Positions 19,001-26,171 of a stretch of 26,171 nucleotides of DNA are shown here, piece after piece. Under the pieces are notes generated by a model, which saw only the letters and a program-made list of their open reading frames with translations, was not told where the DNA came from and did not search any database. The position numbers and the translations under genes are program-made. Every line of letters begins with the position of its first letter. Position 1 is the stretch's first letter. Source of the stretch: Coemansia sp. RSA 922 (Eukaryota; Kickxellomycota; Kickxellomycetes; Kickxellales; Kickxellaceae); NCBI GenBank assembly GCA_027577415.1, contig JANBQS010000211.1, positions 1 through 26,171 on the forward strand. The letters are read 5' to 3'.

Positions 19001-22000
19001 ACTACTCATGCGACCAAATGTCAGTTTGCTCACTCCACTGAGGCATTCGACAGACTGCCGCCGCAAAGTATCGTGTGTACTAATTACCGGCTTACCAGTG
19101 GCGCGGATAATGAGCAGGACCGACAGGCTCACAAAAAGTCTGCTGGCAACTACGTGGAGATCAGAGTATTCACCAATCCCTTCGTTGACAGCTCGTACCA
19201 GCTTGTGCCGCTGCCTACGCCGGAACTCAGCGAGATTATTGCGCTCCACGTCTATAGTCGCTTTATCGTCGCGGCTGTTGTGGAGAATAGGCCTGATGAT
19301 ACGGGGCGGACTGAGGCGGTGCTGAAAATGTACGTGTCGGAGGACGGTACTTCAGCCCATGAGGCGCGGTTCCCGCCGGGAGTCAATATCAAGCCCGAGG
19401 GGTTCACGTTGCTGCCGTCGCATGCGGGCACGATACTTATTGACGTCGAGGGAGCGCCAAATACGGGCGACAAGGAGTGGAGTACGGGCTGGGGCACTTT
19501 GTTTGCGAGCAACAGTAATGGCACGCACTTCCACTTGGTTCTCGAGCACACTAACCGCAACCACCACGGGATGGTGGACATTGAGCGCGTGCATGGGCTT
19601 AATGGCATGCTGATGGCCAACCGCGTACTTAACGCCGAGGCCCTGGGTAAGCCTGGCGTGCATAAGCGGCTGCGCACTGTGGCTAGCTGGGACGATGGCC
19701 GCTCGTGGCACCCGTTGGCGGCACCCAAGTATGATCGGAAAGGCAAGACTGTGGACTGCGTGGACTGTACTCTGAATTTGTATAGTCGCTCGTCGATGAT
19801 CTCTAGGTCGCCGCATTACGGCGTTGATTCTGCGCCTGGGTACCTGATGGGCGTCGGATCTGTTGGTACGCACTTGGATCGGATCACAAAGTCCAAGACG
19901 TTTATGTCGCGAGACGGCGGTATTACTTGGGCTGAGGTGCATGGCACGGAGGCACAGTATGAGTTTGGCGACCACGGAGCATTGCTAGTTCTTGTGGACG
20001 ACTTGGGACCGACCGATACTCTGCACTACTCGTATGATGCGGGGCACACTTGGTTCTCGTACAAGTTTGTTAGTGGCGGATCGCGCGTCATAGTCGAGCG
20101 TATCACTAATGGGCTGACTGGCGGTGGCCAGCACATGCTTATCCAGGCGCGCGAGGTGCGTCCTGCGGGTGGACCCAACTTCGAAGAGTCTATGGTTATT
20201 AGTGTGGACTTTTCGCATATTCACTCGCGGCAATGTCAGATCCACACGGGCGATCACTCGCGGAGCGACTTTGAGCTGTGGACGCCACGTTGGGGCATGG
20301 ACTCGAGTGGCAAGGACGCGGCTATCTGCGTGTTGGGCTCGGAGACCTCGTACTGGCGTCGCAAGCCGCGAGTTGACTGCTTTGTTGGCAAGGAGTTTGA
20401 CCCGCCAGAGATCAAGGTCCAGCCCTGTCAGTGTACTATTCAGGACTATGAGTGCGAGGAAGGGTTCTGGCTCAACGACTATGGTGAGTGCGCTTTGGAC
20501 GGCCCTGACCCCTACCAGCCCGCCGATTGCCGTGAGGGCAGTACGTATAGTGGTCGATCTGGGTATACTAAAATTGCCTTGTCGCAGTGCTCTGGCGGCA
20601 AACGGTTGGAGGAACCAGTGCCACGCGTTTGTGGCCGCGCGGGTGGTCTTCACAGCTACGCGCATGTGTTTGACTCGGCTATCGCTGAGATGCAGTACTT
20701 TAAGAACTCGCATCATGTGGTAGCGAGAACCGAAAACGACCATGTGTTTGTCAGCTACGATGAAGGCGGGCGGTGGGCGCGACTTGAGCCGCCCAATGTG
20801 AAGGACCAGAAGGCTCCTGCGCCCGAGAAACTTGTGGCTATTGTACGTCAGCCCTATTTCGATGACTATGCGTATTTTTTGCCTGCGCGAGGCTCCGTCG
20901 CTCTCTACACTGATGATGCTGGGCGGTCGACGCGACTCTTGCATTTGCCCATGTCGCCAGCACACTTGTATCAGGCTCCTCTGCGCTTCCATCCTGATTA
21001 CTCCGAGTGGATAATATTCTTGGGTCAGAAGCGCGAGGATTGTCGGACTATGGATGCTGGAGAATGTCGTGTCGAGGCATTTGTTACTCGAGATCATGGC
21101 GCGCACTGGCACACTTTGGTTTCGCCCTTGGGTGCTGGCGGATGCTCGTTCCTGCGTACAGACCGGTTGACCAAATCTCATCGTAGCTCGGTTGTCTGTG
21201 CGCGCCACCCTGGTGCCCGCAACGACGGCGGCAGCGTGTTGGTTAGCGACGACTGGTTTACGCGCAAGCAGCATGCGTTGATTAAGAACGCTACGGACTA
21301 TGCCATCATGGGCGAATTCCTCATCGTGTCTCAGGACGCTAACGACGGCAAGGCGCTTACCATGCACGTGTCTTTGGACGGGCTGTCTGCGGCTGTCGCC
21401 AAGTTCCCCGGCAACAAAAAGACCATGGACCCTGCCTACACTGTGCTCGAGCCTCCCGAGGGCTTTAGCTACCGCGACGAGGCTGGCAATAACCAAAAGA
21501 TGCCTGGTGGTGGTCTTATGATGCACGTGACAAAGAGCCAGCATGCGGGCGCTGAGTGGGGTAGCATCTATTCGTCCAACTCGAACGGTACGTATTATCG
21601 GCAGACCTTGGAGTATGTCAATCGCGATGAAAACGGCTTGGTGGACTTTGAGCGTATCCGGGCGCTGGAAGGTGTGGCTATTGCCAACACTGTGGCTAAT
21701 GCGCAGGCGGTGCTCAAGCAGAGCAAGTCTAAGCAACTGCAGACTCAGATCACTATTGACGGCGGATCGCGCTGGCATTATCTGCGAGTAGACGGTAGTA
21801 CGCCGTGCCACCAGACTGCGCCTAAATCAGGTGACTGCGCCTTGCACTTGCACGGGTATACTGAGGTATCTGATCCCGAGAATATTTACTCTGCCTCTGG
21901 TGCTGTCGGTCTTCTCATGGGCGTGGGCAACGTTGGCCCGTCGCTGAGGCGTATCGGCGAGGCTGACACTTATTTGTCGGTCGATGGCGGTGCCACATGG

Positions 22001-23359
22001 AAGCTGGTGCGCAAGGGACCCAAGTGGCACGAGTTTGGCGACCACGGTGCTCTAATCGTTGTTGCTGATCGCCTACACCCGAGTACTGAAGTCGAGTACT
22101 CTTTGGATCAGGGCAAAACATGGCAGTCTATGAAGTTGCCAAAGGAGGCCCACTCGATGCGCATAGAGTTTTTGACTACTACGCCGGACAGTACTAGTCG
22201 CCGATTCGCACTGTATGGTAGGCAGGGCGATAGAGGTATTATTGTCGGGTTGGATTTCACTGGTGCTCAACCGCGGATATGCAAGTTTGACCCACTCGAC
22301 GAGAAGAAACACGCGAATTCCGATGACTTTGAGCTGTTCTCGCCCCTGGCTATTGACTCTCGCGAGAAGGACGAGTGTATATTGGGTCGCAAAGTCCAGT
22401 ACTACCGTCGTATCGCTGATCGTCAGTGCTATGTCGGTGATGAGTTCCGTGCGGTACGTTATATCTCGAGTCCCTGCGAATGTACCGAGCGCGATTTCGA
22501 GTGTAACTACAACTTTATCCGCGAAAACCCGGATGCTGAAGAGTCTCAAGGCAGGTGTGTTTTGGTGCAAGGTATGCAGGCGCCAAGGACCAATTGTACG
22601 GTGGGGCACAAGGATTATTTTGTTATCGAGTCGGCATACCGCAAGATCCCGCAGTCTATTTGTCGTAATGGTTTGGCTCTTGACAAGCCTCGCGAAGTGT
22701 GGTGTCCGGGCAAGGCGCGTACTGTGGCTATTCTGTGGGCACTGGCTTTGCCCATTGTGTTTTTGGGTCTTGCTTACGTCGGGTATCAGACTTGGCGTCA
22801 GCGCTATCCGTATCTCCGACTTGAAGACATTGGTACAGCGATGGGACCTGCCATTCGTCGCAACCTTGGTGGCCAGGATCTGCGTAACGCTGGTATTTTG
22901 AGACGGTTGGCCCCCGTGTTTGATGGTGCTTTGGCGACTGCTATGGCGGCTGGACATGCTACCAAAGAGGGGTTCTTGTGGGGCCTTGATCGCGCCGCTC
23001 CTTATTTGCCACAGGCTGTGCAGCGTTGGTCGTATGAGCATCCGCCGAGATGGGGTGCTCAATTGAGTATGGACGGAAGATCTCGTCATGCTATAAGAAG
23101 TGGCGGTGGTAGTCGATTTGCTTACAGACCTGTGGGTACTAATGAGGCTGCTAGTCAGGTTTTCGGGTCGTATGACGGTGATCGGGCTTCGCAGGACGAG
23201 TATGATGAGTTTGAGGCTGGGTTTAACCACTTTTTAGAGGAGGAGGAATTCAACTCGCAACTTGACATCGGTGAAGGCGATGCTCGGCCTGTTGACCGTC
23301 AAGTATTGTTTGCTAATTCGGAACTCTCTGACGAAGAAGATGAACTTGTTGGCGAGTAA
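16088..23359 (+). CDS. VPS10: Vps10/Pep1-type vacuolar sorting receptor with three luminal modules
   Basis: 2,423 aa from the ATG at 16088. I choose this start over the ATG at 16004 because it opens directly with a signal peptide (MRPSGSFGRLLGRSLLLLLL, cleavage likely after VHA at 30). Three sortilin-type modules follow, at about residues 41-800, 840-1518 and 1535-2208. Each has several Asp-box blades (for example STDSGAHW, SFDDGAHW, SWDDGRSW, SVDGGATW) and each ends in a complete ten-cysteine 10CC cap. A single membrane span lies at about 2213-2236 (ILWALALPIVFLGLAYVGY). The tail contains YPYLRLEDIG and acidic clusters (HFLEEEEFN, SDEEDELVGE), suited to adaptor or retromer recognition. Yeast Vps10 carries carboxypeptidase Y from Golgi to endosome and has two modules, so three is unusual. 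No intron was needed. Confidence 0.93.
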   Translation: MRPSGSFGRLLGRSLLLLLLGTVNLTPVHAGGDAPALHQTYFKEPLSKLLYFKNRTSLLGIDKSGGRIFHSTDSGAHWNVVSAIPSGKAVRLYAHPHEPRIAYVLSDSSEHWITRDEGKSWEAFSSPLPATSSGERPLSFHAERSGWVLFIGEKCVEESGGWWPFPRLVCHDEAYFVKDGFAKAAKDHKAGDHTGSGITPLLGEGKAVAKCMWARHTKEFETMAEEAIFCLEIVPASASESTETSALRHLPADGPLPRVHRRNIVYPHASSQAHPGDGIQLSAAEGPLLATRGLKDAVAGILEGQIARNKVQLLVSEDFFATKRIVHFGSGNDGTGGDRAGGGVVAFSVVKSYLLAAISHADSNEMDLFISVNGHTWAESHLPLPPGTEEDAYTILESTQHSVLVDILTSKTRAVGSLFRSNSNGTYYTQSLEHTHRSKDGLVDVERVHGVEGVIIANQVSNWDQVGKGSIFHRERIELRSRISFDDGAHWRYLRAPEKDIDGKALGCSADGWHTGECALHLHSVTSTRAPGRIFGSASSAGVVLAVGSVGSKMLGWRECDTFLSRDAGVSWSMVHRDAHHVQIADSGAVLVLANDEAPTDSVTYSLDSGRTWAQAALPGKVRVTALFIDDDGLSPVVLAVGTAREGDHNHEQVIVALDFSHSYKAKCGVDPSDPKPSRDMEEFALRSDDKGNDCVMGHQSRYVRRKPDAPCHLSLDRVLVPRRTDCKCSKDDFECDYNYALNKDDKCELVGTVVVPRGQCLNKDDHFMASSGYRHIPGNTCLRDSGLVLDKPVDTPCPRAQKPGGGNHDNDKDDGGSYRHGHVSHHTTVVRGDPHIMTFPNSTAYLLMTSEQELYRTDDEGAKWAKIDLAKSTGKSDIGKPVYLAEHHYDNSRAFVYTEKDVLAYTKDRGVSWHILKNLPTPANGLHIRPIIDFNPTNPDWLLFVGGTACPNCHSEIWVSRDNGDKWSRLTTHATKCQFAHSTEAFDRLPPQSIVCTNYRLTSGADNEQDRQAHKKSAGNYVEIRVFTNPFVDSSYQLVPLPTPELSEIIALHVYSRFIVAAVVENRPDDTGRTEAVLKMYVSEDGTSAHEARFPPGVNIKPEGFTLLPSHAGTILIDVEGAPNTGDKEWSTGWGTLFASNSNGTHFHLVLEHTNRNHHGMVDIERVHGLNGMLMANRVLNAEALGKPGVHKRLRTVASWDDGRSWHPLAAPKYDRKGKTVDCVDCTLNLYSRSSMISRSPHYGVDSAPGYLMGVGSVGTHLDRITKSKTFMSRDGGITWAEVHGTEAQYEFGDHGALLVLVDDLGPTDTLHYSYDAGHTWFSYKFVSGGSRVIVERITNGLTGGGQHMLIQAREVRPAGGPNFEESMVISVDFSHIHSRQCQIHTGDHSRSDFELWTPRWGMDSSGKDAAICVLGSETSYWRRKPRVDCFVGKEFDPPEIKVQPCQCTIQDYECEEGFWLNDYGECALDGPDPYQPADCREGSTYSGRSGYTKIALSQCSGGKRLEEPVPRVCGRAGGLHSYAHVFDSAIAEMQYFKNSHHVVARTENDHVFVSYDEGGRWARLEPPNVKDQKAPAPEKLVAIVRQPYFDDYAYFLPARGSVALYTDDAGRSTRLLHLPMSPAHLYQAPLRFHPDYSEWIIFLGQKREDCRTMDAGECRVEAFVTRDHGAHWHTLVSPLGAGGCSFLRTDRLTKSHRSSVVCARHPGARNDGGSVLVSDDWFTRKQHALIKNATDYAIMGEFLIVSQDANDGKALTMHVSLDGLSAAVAKFPGNKKTMDPAYTVLEPPEGFSYRDEAGNNQKMPGGGLMMHVTKSQHAGAEWGSIYSSNSNGTYYRQTLEYVNRDENGLVDFERIRALEGVAIANTVANAQAVLKQSKSKQLQTQITIDGGSRWHYLRVDGSTPCHQTAPKSGDCALHLHGYTEVSDPENIYSASGAVGLLMGVGNVGPSLRRIGEADTYLSVDGGATWKLVRKGPKWHEFGDHGALIVVADRLHPSTEVEYSLDQGKTWQSMKLPKEAHSMRIEFLTTTPDSTSRRFALYGRQGDRGIIVGLDFTGAQPRICKFDPLDEKKHANSDDFELFSPLAIDSREKDECILGRKVQYYRRIADRQCYVGDEFRAVRYISSPCECTERDFECNYNFIRENPDAEESQGRCVLVQGMQAPRTNCTVGHKDYFVIESAYRKIPQSICRNGLALDKPREVWCPGKARTVAILWALALPIVFLGLAYVGYQTWRQRYPYLRLEDIGTAMGPAIRRNLGGQDLRNAGILRRLAPVFDGALATAMAAGHATKEGFLWGLDRAAPYLPQAVQRWSYEHPPRWGAQLSMDGRSRHAIRSGGGSRFAYRPVGTNEAASQVFGSYDGDRASQDEYDEFEAGFNHFLEEEEFNSQLDIGEGDARPVDRQVLFANSELSDEEDELVGE

Positions 23360-23457
23360 AGGATTTTTTTGAGTATGTTTTTTTGTATACCTTATTTTTT
23401 TTGTTTCCTAGTATTAGATCAAGTCATTTATTTATTTGAAATGGAAATTTAGTAGTA
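23360..23457. terminator. Short convergent 3' region of VPS10 and the hydrolase gene
   Basis: Only 98 bp separate the two stop codons. Two overlapping TTTATT sequences at 23427-23436 give AATAAA on the minus strand for the hydrolase gene. No canonical AATAAA is seen on the plus strand after VPS10, whose 3' end is T-rich. Confidence 0.55.
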
Positions 23458-24579
23458 TTACCACTCGATCATGGCTTGCGCAAACTGAGCTAGTTGCTTT
23501 GGTAGCCATGGTTTCAGCCCCAAGCCTTCAAAATATGCCAAGTGACCTCCGTATTTAGTGCATGCCAGCAACAAGTACGGATTGTTCGCGATCTCCTCAT
23601 TCGGAATAGTAGACTTGTCACAGATAGGATCGTTGAGAGCATTAATAAACAAAGTAGGCACTTTGATGTCCTTCAAATAATGAACACTACTTCCACTAAT
23701 GTTGAGTTGCTCGGCTGACTCGTATCCAAATACCTTTACGGGGTAAGCTTCGTTAAATTCGTTCATAGTACGAGCCTTCACAATCTTTTCTGCATCGAGG
23801 TCTGGCTGAGCAGCCATTATAACTGGTTTGTTTTTGACAAATCCCTTTATGAGCTTTTTGGTCAATCCTGCAGCATACATAAAGCGATTCTTAAACGATG
23901 GCTTACTCATTAGATTCATAGTTGCATTGATATCGAATGGGTTGCAGACAGAAATAGCTGCAATGAATGGACACTTGTCGCCTTCTTCACCCATGTACTT
24001 TGTCATAATATTGGCACCCAATGAAAATCCTACTCCTATAGTTGGTGTTCCTGGTTTGACTTTTATCAAGTAATTCATAAACTCTCGTAGATCATCTGTC
24101 ATCCCCGAATGAAACGATTTGGGTGTAACTAGGTCTACACCATTACATCCTCTACTATGTAGTACTGCTACTTGGTATCCATAGGGAGCTTGACCAATAT
24201 GATGAGCGAAAGATCTGACGAAATAATTGTAGCTACCACCAGCTATACCCGAAATCAGAATAAATAGTGGTTGACCGGATGTTACTCCGTCATGTGGTAG
24301 AGACCAGTCAATGGCTGCCTTGCCACCATCGGCAAATTGGAGTATTTCTCGTTTGTAGTTTACTGGACATCCCGATGGTTTAGAATGTCTGGTTGATAGG
24401 TAGATTGTTTGTAGATGGCCATTGGACATGTGTACTGATGGTACGTAGAAAGCCTTGGCTGGATCAGCTAGTGTTTGGCACTGAGTTTGTACTTGTTCTA
24501 GTAGAGTCTTGCCGTTTCTCGTAATCTGTTTGTCGGCGGGAGCATGAGTCAAATGAACTGAAAATTGTTTGGAATACAT
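23458..24579 (-). CDS. Alpha/beta hydrolase of the ABHD1/3 - EMB8 - YMR210W family
   Basis: 373 aa, start at 24579. The family entry motif is present as NGHLQTIYL (residues 53-61). An oxyanion-side loop follows (ISGIAGGS, 109-116), then HSRGCNG (141-147). The nucleophile elbow is GFSLGAN with Ser186, and the remaining triad members are probably Asp317 (ALNDPI) and His346 (GGHLAYFEG). Family members act as monoacylglycerol or phospholipid lipases, or, in yeast Eht1/Eeb1, as medium-chain acyl-CoA:alcohol acyltransferases. The sequence does not decide between these. There is no clear signal peptide or membrane span. The length fits the family (about 370-450 aa), so the gene looks complete. Confidence 0.9.
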   Translation of the reverse strand: MYSKQFSVHLTHAPADKQITRNGKTLLEQVQTQCQTLADPAKAFYVPSVHMSNGHLQTIYLSTRHSKPSGCPVNYKREILQFADGGKAAIDWSLPHDGVTSGQPLFILISGIAGGSYNYFVRSFAHHIGQAPYGYQVAVLHSRGCNGVDLVTPKSFHSGMTDDLREFMNYLIKVKPGTPTIGVGFSLGANIMTKYMGEEGDKCPFIAAISVCNPFDINATMNLMSKPSFKNRFMYAAGLTKKLIKGFVKNKPVIMAAQPDLDAEKIVKARTMNEFNEAYPVKVFGYESAEQLNISGSSVHYLKDIKVPTLFINALNDPICDKSTIPNEEIANNPYLLLACTKYGGHLAYFEGLGLKPWLPKQLAQFAQAMIEW

Positions 24580-25394
24580 GGTACAGAGATAATGCGATAA
24601 AAAATATATGTGAGCAGAAAAAAGTAAAGAAAATAATAGCCTGTTGTTCGAATAATAATAAAAACGCTCGTGTGGAGAGAGGTGGCTTTTACTTTTTTCT
24701 TTTTTCTTTTTTCTTTTTAGTCAAAAAGCAATCTTCTTTTAAGCAAAATCTTGTTTGCTACCTTTTTGGTGTTGTAAGCCAATAAGGCTAAGCCTTTTTG
24801 TGATAGCTTTGCCTTATCAATAGAGACAAGCAGAGCCGTTTCCTTAGACTCAAACTCTAGCTGTAGCAACGCACGACTCACCATGTGCTAGGCTGATGCT
24901 GCTTCCAACTTTGCTACCCCATATTTCTACTCTGTACTATTTACTCTTATCAATGCAACAATACATTTACATATTCACCAACAGTGTCGGCTTGTAAGTG
25001 CTGATAATGCAAAAAAGAAAACGTAGTACTCTGGCTATGGAAGGCATGAAAAAAGTTTCGCCTCCATGTGTGGATTTTTATTTTAAAGGAAATGCAAAGC
25101 AGACAAGAACCACAAACCCTTCTCTCGTTTGTATGCTTTGTGAGGCAAGTCGCTTTGTACTTAAGCAAATTTTTTAAAGGATGCTTTTTCTCTTTGAAAA
25201 TGATGCAAAAGTCTCTAGTCCTTTCTCTTGTTGAAAAAGGATGGCGAGAGGTGTGCGCTCTGGTTTTTGTACCAAAGAGAGAAAAATGATGCGCAAATAA
25301 TGGCTGTCATCCTCTTTAACTATTTTTCTCTGGCATTTCAATAATTTACTTGTACCAAATTTTTCTTTTGTTTGTCCAAGTAATTGTTGTCATC
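24580..25394. promoter_or_regulatory. AT-rich divergent spacer upstream of the hydrolase and the 117-aa ORF
   Basis: 815 bp without a convincing gene. It contains a CTTTTTT run with period 7 (24692-24718), a 13-bp palindrome (AAGGCT-A-AGCCTT at 24784-24796) and, around that palindrome, a wider inverted pair ATAAGGC / GCCTTAT. Pyrimidine-rich DNA precedes the plus-strand ORF. The small frames on both strands lack codon regularity. Confidence 0.45.
24692..24718 (+). repeat. Short tandem repeat, unit CTTTTTT
   Basis: Cytosines at 24692, 24699, 24706 and 24713 give three perfect 7-bp units plus a final unit with five T. It lies about 115 bp upstream of the hydrolase start and is purine-rich on that gene's strand. 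Confidence 0.85.
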
Positions 25395-25748
25395 ATGGTC
25401 ATGCTTGAATTCGTCTGCAGTGTGTCAAACACTTTACTGGTAGCTATGAATGTGACAAGCATTGAAGAAGCCAAAGCCACTTTGAAGGCGACTAAGCAGT
25501 GTTATAGTGACCGAGGAGCATATGTTTATTATACTTTTGAATTTGGTGGCGAGCGGTACTCGCTCTCTGAAGAGCAGCTTGTTCAGTGTGGGCGTATGCA
25601 AAATTCCTACCCAACATACTCCAACTCTATGAAGAGGGTCTATGACATTGAGGTGGAAGGGACAAGAAAGATGGGTAGACACGCCTCAATCAAAATATTT
25701 GTCAATGCCACTGTAGCAAACCGGCTATATGATAGATACGGCATGTAA
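25395..25748 (+). CDS. Unrecognised 117-aa protein
   Basis: 117 aa from the first ATG, which has A at -3 and G at +4. The frame is open for 25 more codons upstream without an ATG. I do not recognise a family. The first 18 residues (MVMLEFVCSVSNTLLVAM) are moderately hydrophobic and could be a weak signal sequence. The rest is soluble and mixed, with two Cys (52 and 65), aromatic patches (YVYYTFEFGG at 43-52 region, YPTYSNSMKRVYD) and a C-terminal IKIFVNATVANRLYDRYGM stretch. A sequence resembling a 3' splice site (TTCGTCTGCAG) ends at 25422, so the N-terminus could instead come from an upstream exon. The regular alternation in residues 40-110 suggests real coding, but this is the least certain full-length gene call. 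Confidence 0.45.
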   Translation: MVMLEFVCSVSNTLLVAMNVTSIEEAKATLKATKQCYSDRGAYVYYTFEFGGERYSLSEEQLVQCGRMQNSYPTYSNSMKRVYDIEVEGTRKMGRHASIKIFVNATVANRLYDRYGM

Positions 25749-25967
25749 TAATGTAGGCAGCCAGCGGGAAAGTGCATAGAAAAGGACCGAACCAGCGAAC
25801 TTTCTCCAACATCAGAACACATTGGCAGGTAGTAGATGCTACTAATTCTGACAAGCGCCTATCGCATGAGCAGACGTGTATATGCACCATACATACGACC
25901 TATTCGAATAACTTGTTGGCAAAGGTCGGCAATAGTGTAGCATTGTTAATAATGAAAATAAAATAAA
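25749..25967. terminator. Tandem spacer with AATAAA against the next start codon
   Basis: Two overlapping AATAAA hexamers (25957-25962 and 25962-25967) directly precede the ATG at 25968. They could serve as the poly(A) signal of the 117-aa gene. The only obvious canonical hexamers in this 219-bp spacer are therefore inside the 5' leader of the downstream gene. Confidence 0.4.
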
Positions 25968-26171
25968 ATGTCTGCTACCAAGTTACAAGAGTCGCAAGAG
26001 TGTCGACTAGTGTTTGTATATGCCCAAGGCCGCGACTATCGCCATATTCACCTGGAGCTTATTGCGAGCATTCTCGCCTGGGGATTTAAAGCAAAGGTTG
26101 GGGCCAACCAAGGCCAGCAACAGCGGACATTCGATAACATCAGTGTGCGACAACTTAGAGCCAATGCCCAG
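25968..26171 (+). CDS. Unrecognised gene, 5' part only (cut by the window edge)
   Basis: The frame is open from the ATG at 25968 to the last base: 68 complete codons and no stop. The product starts MSATKLQESQECRLVFVYAQ, then a helix-like stretch (HIHLELIASILAWGF) and a polar Gln-rich turn. A-rich sequence precedes the ATG, with A at -3. The fragment is too short to name a family, and an intron or a different start cannot be excluded. Confidence 0.5.
   Translation, partial: MSATKLQESQECRLVFVYAQGRDYRHIHLELIASILAWGFKAKVGANQGQQQRTFDNISVRQLRANAQ

Noticed and set aside
24784..24796. 13-bp palindrome AAGGCT-A-AGCCTT
   Set aside because: Too short to claim a function and no second copy noticed. Noted only as part of the spacer.
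1..26171. Transposons, CRISPR arrays, tRNA or rRNA genes
   Set aside because: I saw no transposase or reverse transcriptase motif, no regularly spaced repeats, no rRNA sequence and no tRNA cloverleaf. By eye a divergent tRNA could be missed; tRNAscan-SE would settle it.

Overview
This looks like a stretch of fungal nuclear DNA. The evidence is compact, mostly intron-poor genes on both strands, strong GCCACC-ATG start contexts, AATAAA-type 3' signals, one short GT-AG intron, and a Vps10/Pep1-type vacuolar sorting receptor. A sepiapterin reductase-like enzyme and a tandem F-box-like family suggest an early-diverging lineage. Kickxellomycotina, such as Coemansia, is my guess from general knowledge and is not proven by the sequence.

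Layout. (1) Positions 1-4840, minus strand: a very large two-exon gene with at least three START-like lipid-binding modules. It runs off the left edge, and about 1,579 residues are visible. (2) Positions 4841-5721: a divergent promoter region. (3) Positions 5722-13683, plus strand: four tandem single-exon paralogues (A-D, 555-574 aa). Each has an F-box-like N-terminus and a long conserved C-terminal region, and they repeat about every 2.05-2.1 kb. The spacers are also related, and one 100-bp block occurs twice at 95% identity. (4) Positions 13998-15783, minus strand: an unrecognised 241-aa coiled-coil-like protein, then a sepiapterin reductase-like short-chain dehydrogenase. (5) Positions 16088-23359, plus strand: a 2,423-aa Vps10 receptor with three complete luminal modules, where the well-known yeast protein has two, plus one membrane span and an acidic tail. 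(6) Positions 23458-24579, minus strand: an ABHD1/3-EMB8-YMR210W-type alpha/beta hydrolase, convergent with VPS10. (7) Positions 24580-26171: a long AT-rich spacer, an unrecognised 117-aa ORF, and the first 68 codons of a gene cut by the right edge.

The genes do not form an evident operon or pathway. The lipid-linked proteins (multi-START, hydrolase) and the sorting receptor are probably independent housekeeping genes. The accessory part is the F-box-like array, which shows tandem duplication, patchwork identity between copies, and copy-specific insertions. I saw no mobile element, CRISPR array, rRNA or tRNA gene. The points most worth a second look are the triple-module Vps10, the multi-START giant gene, and the F-box-like array.
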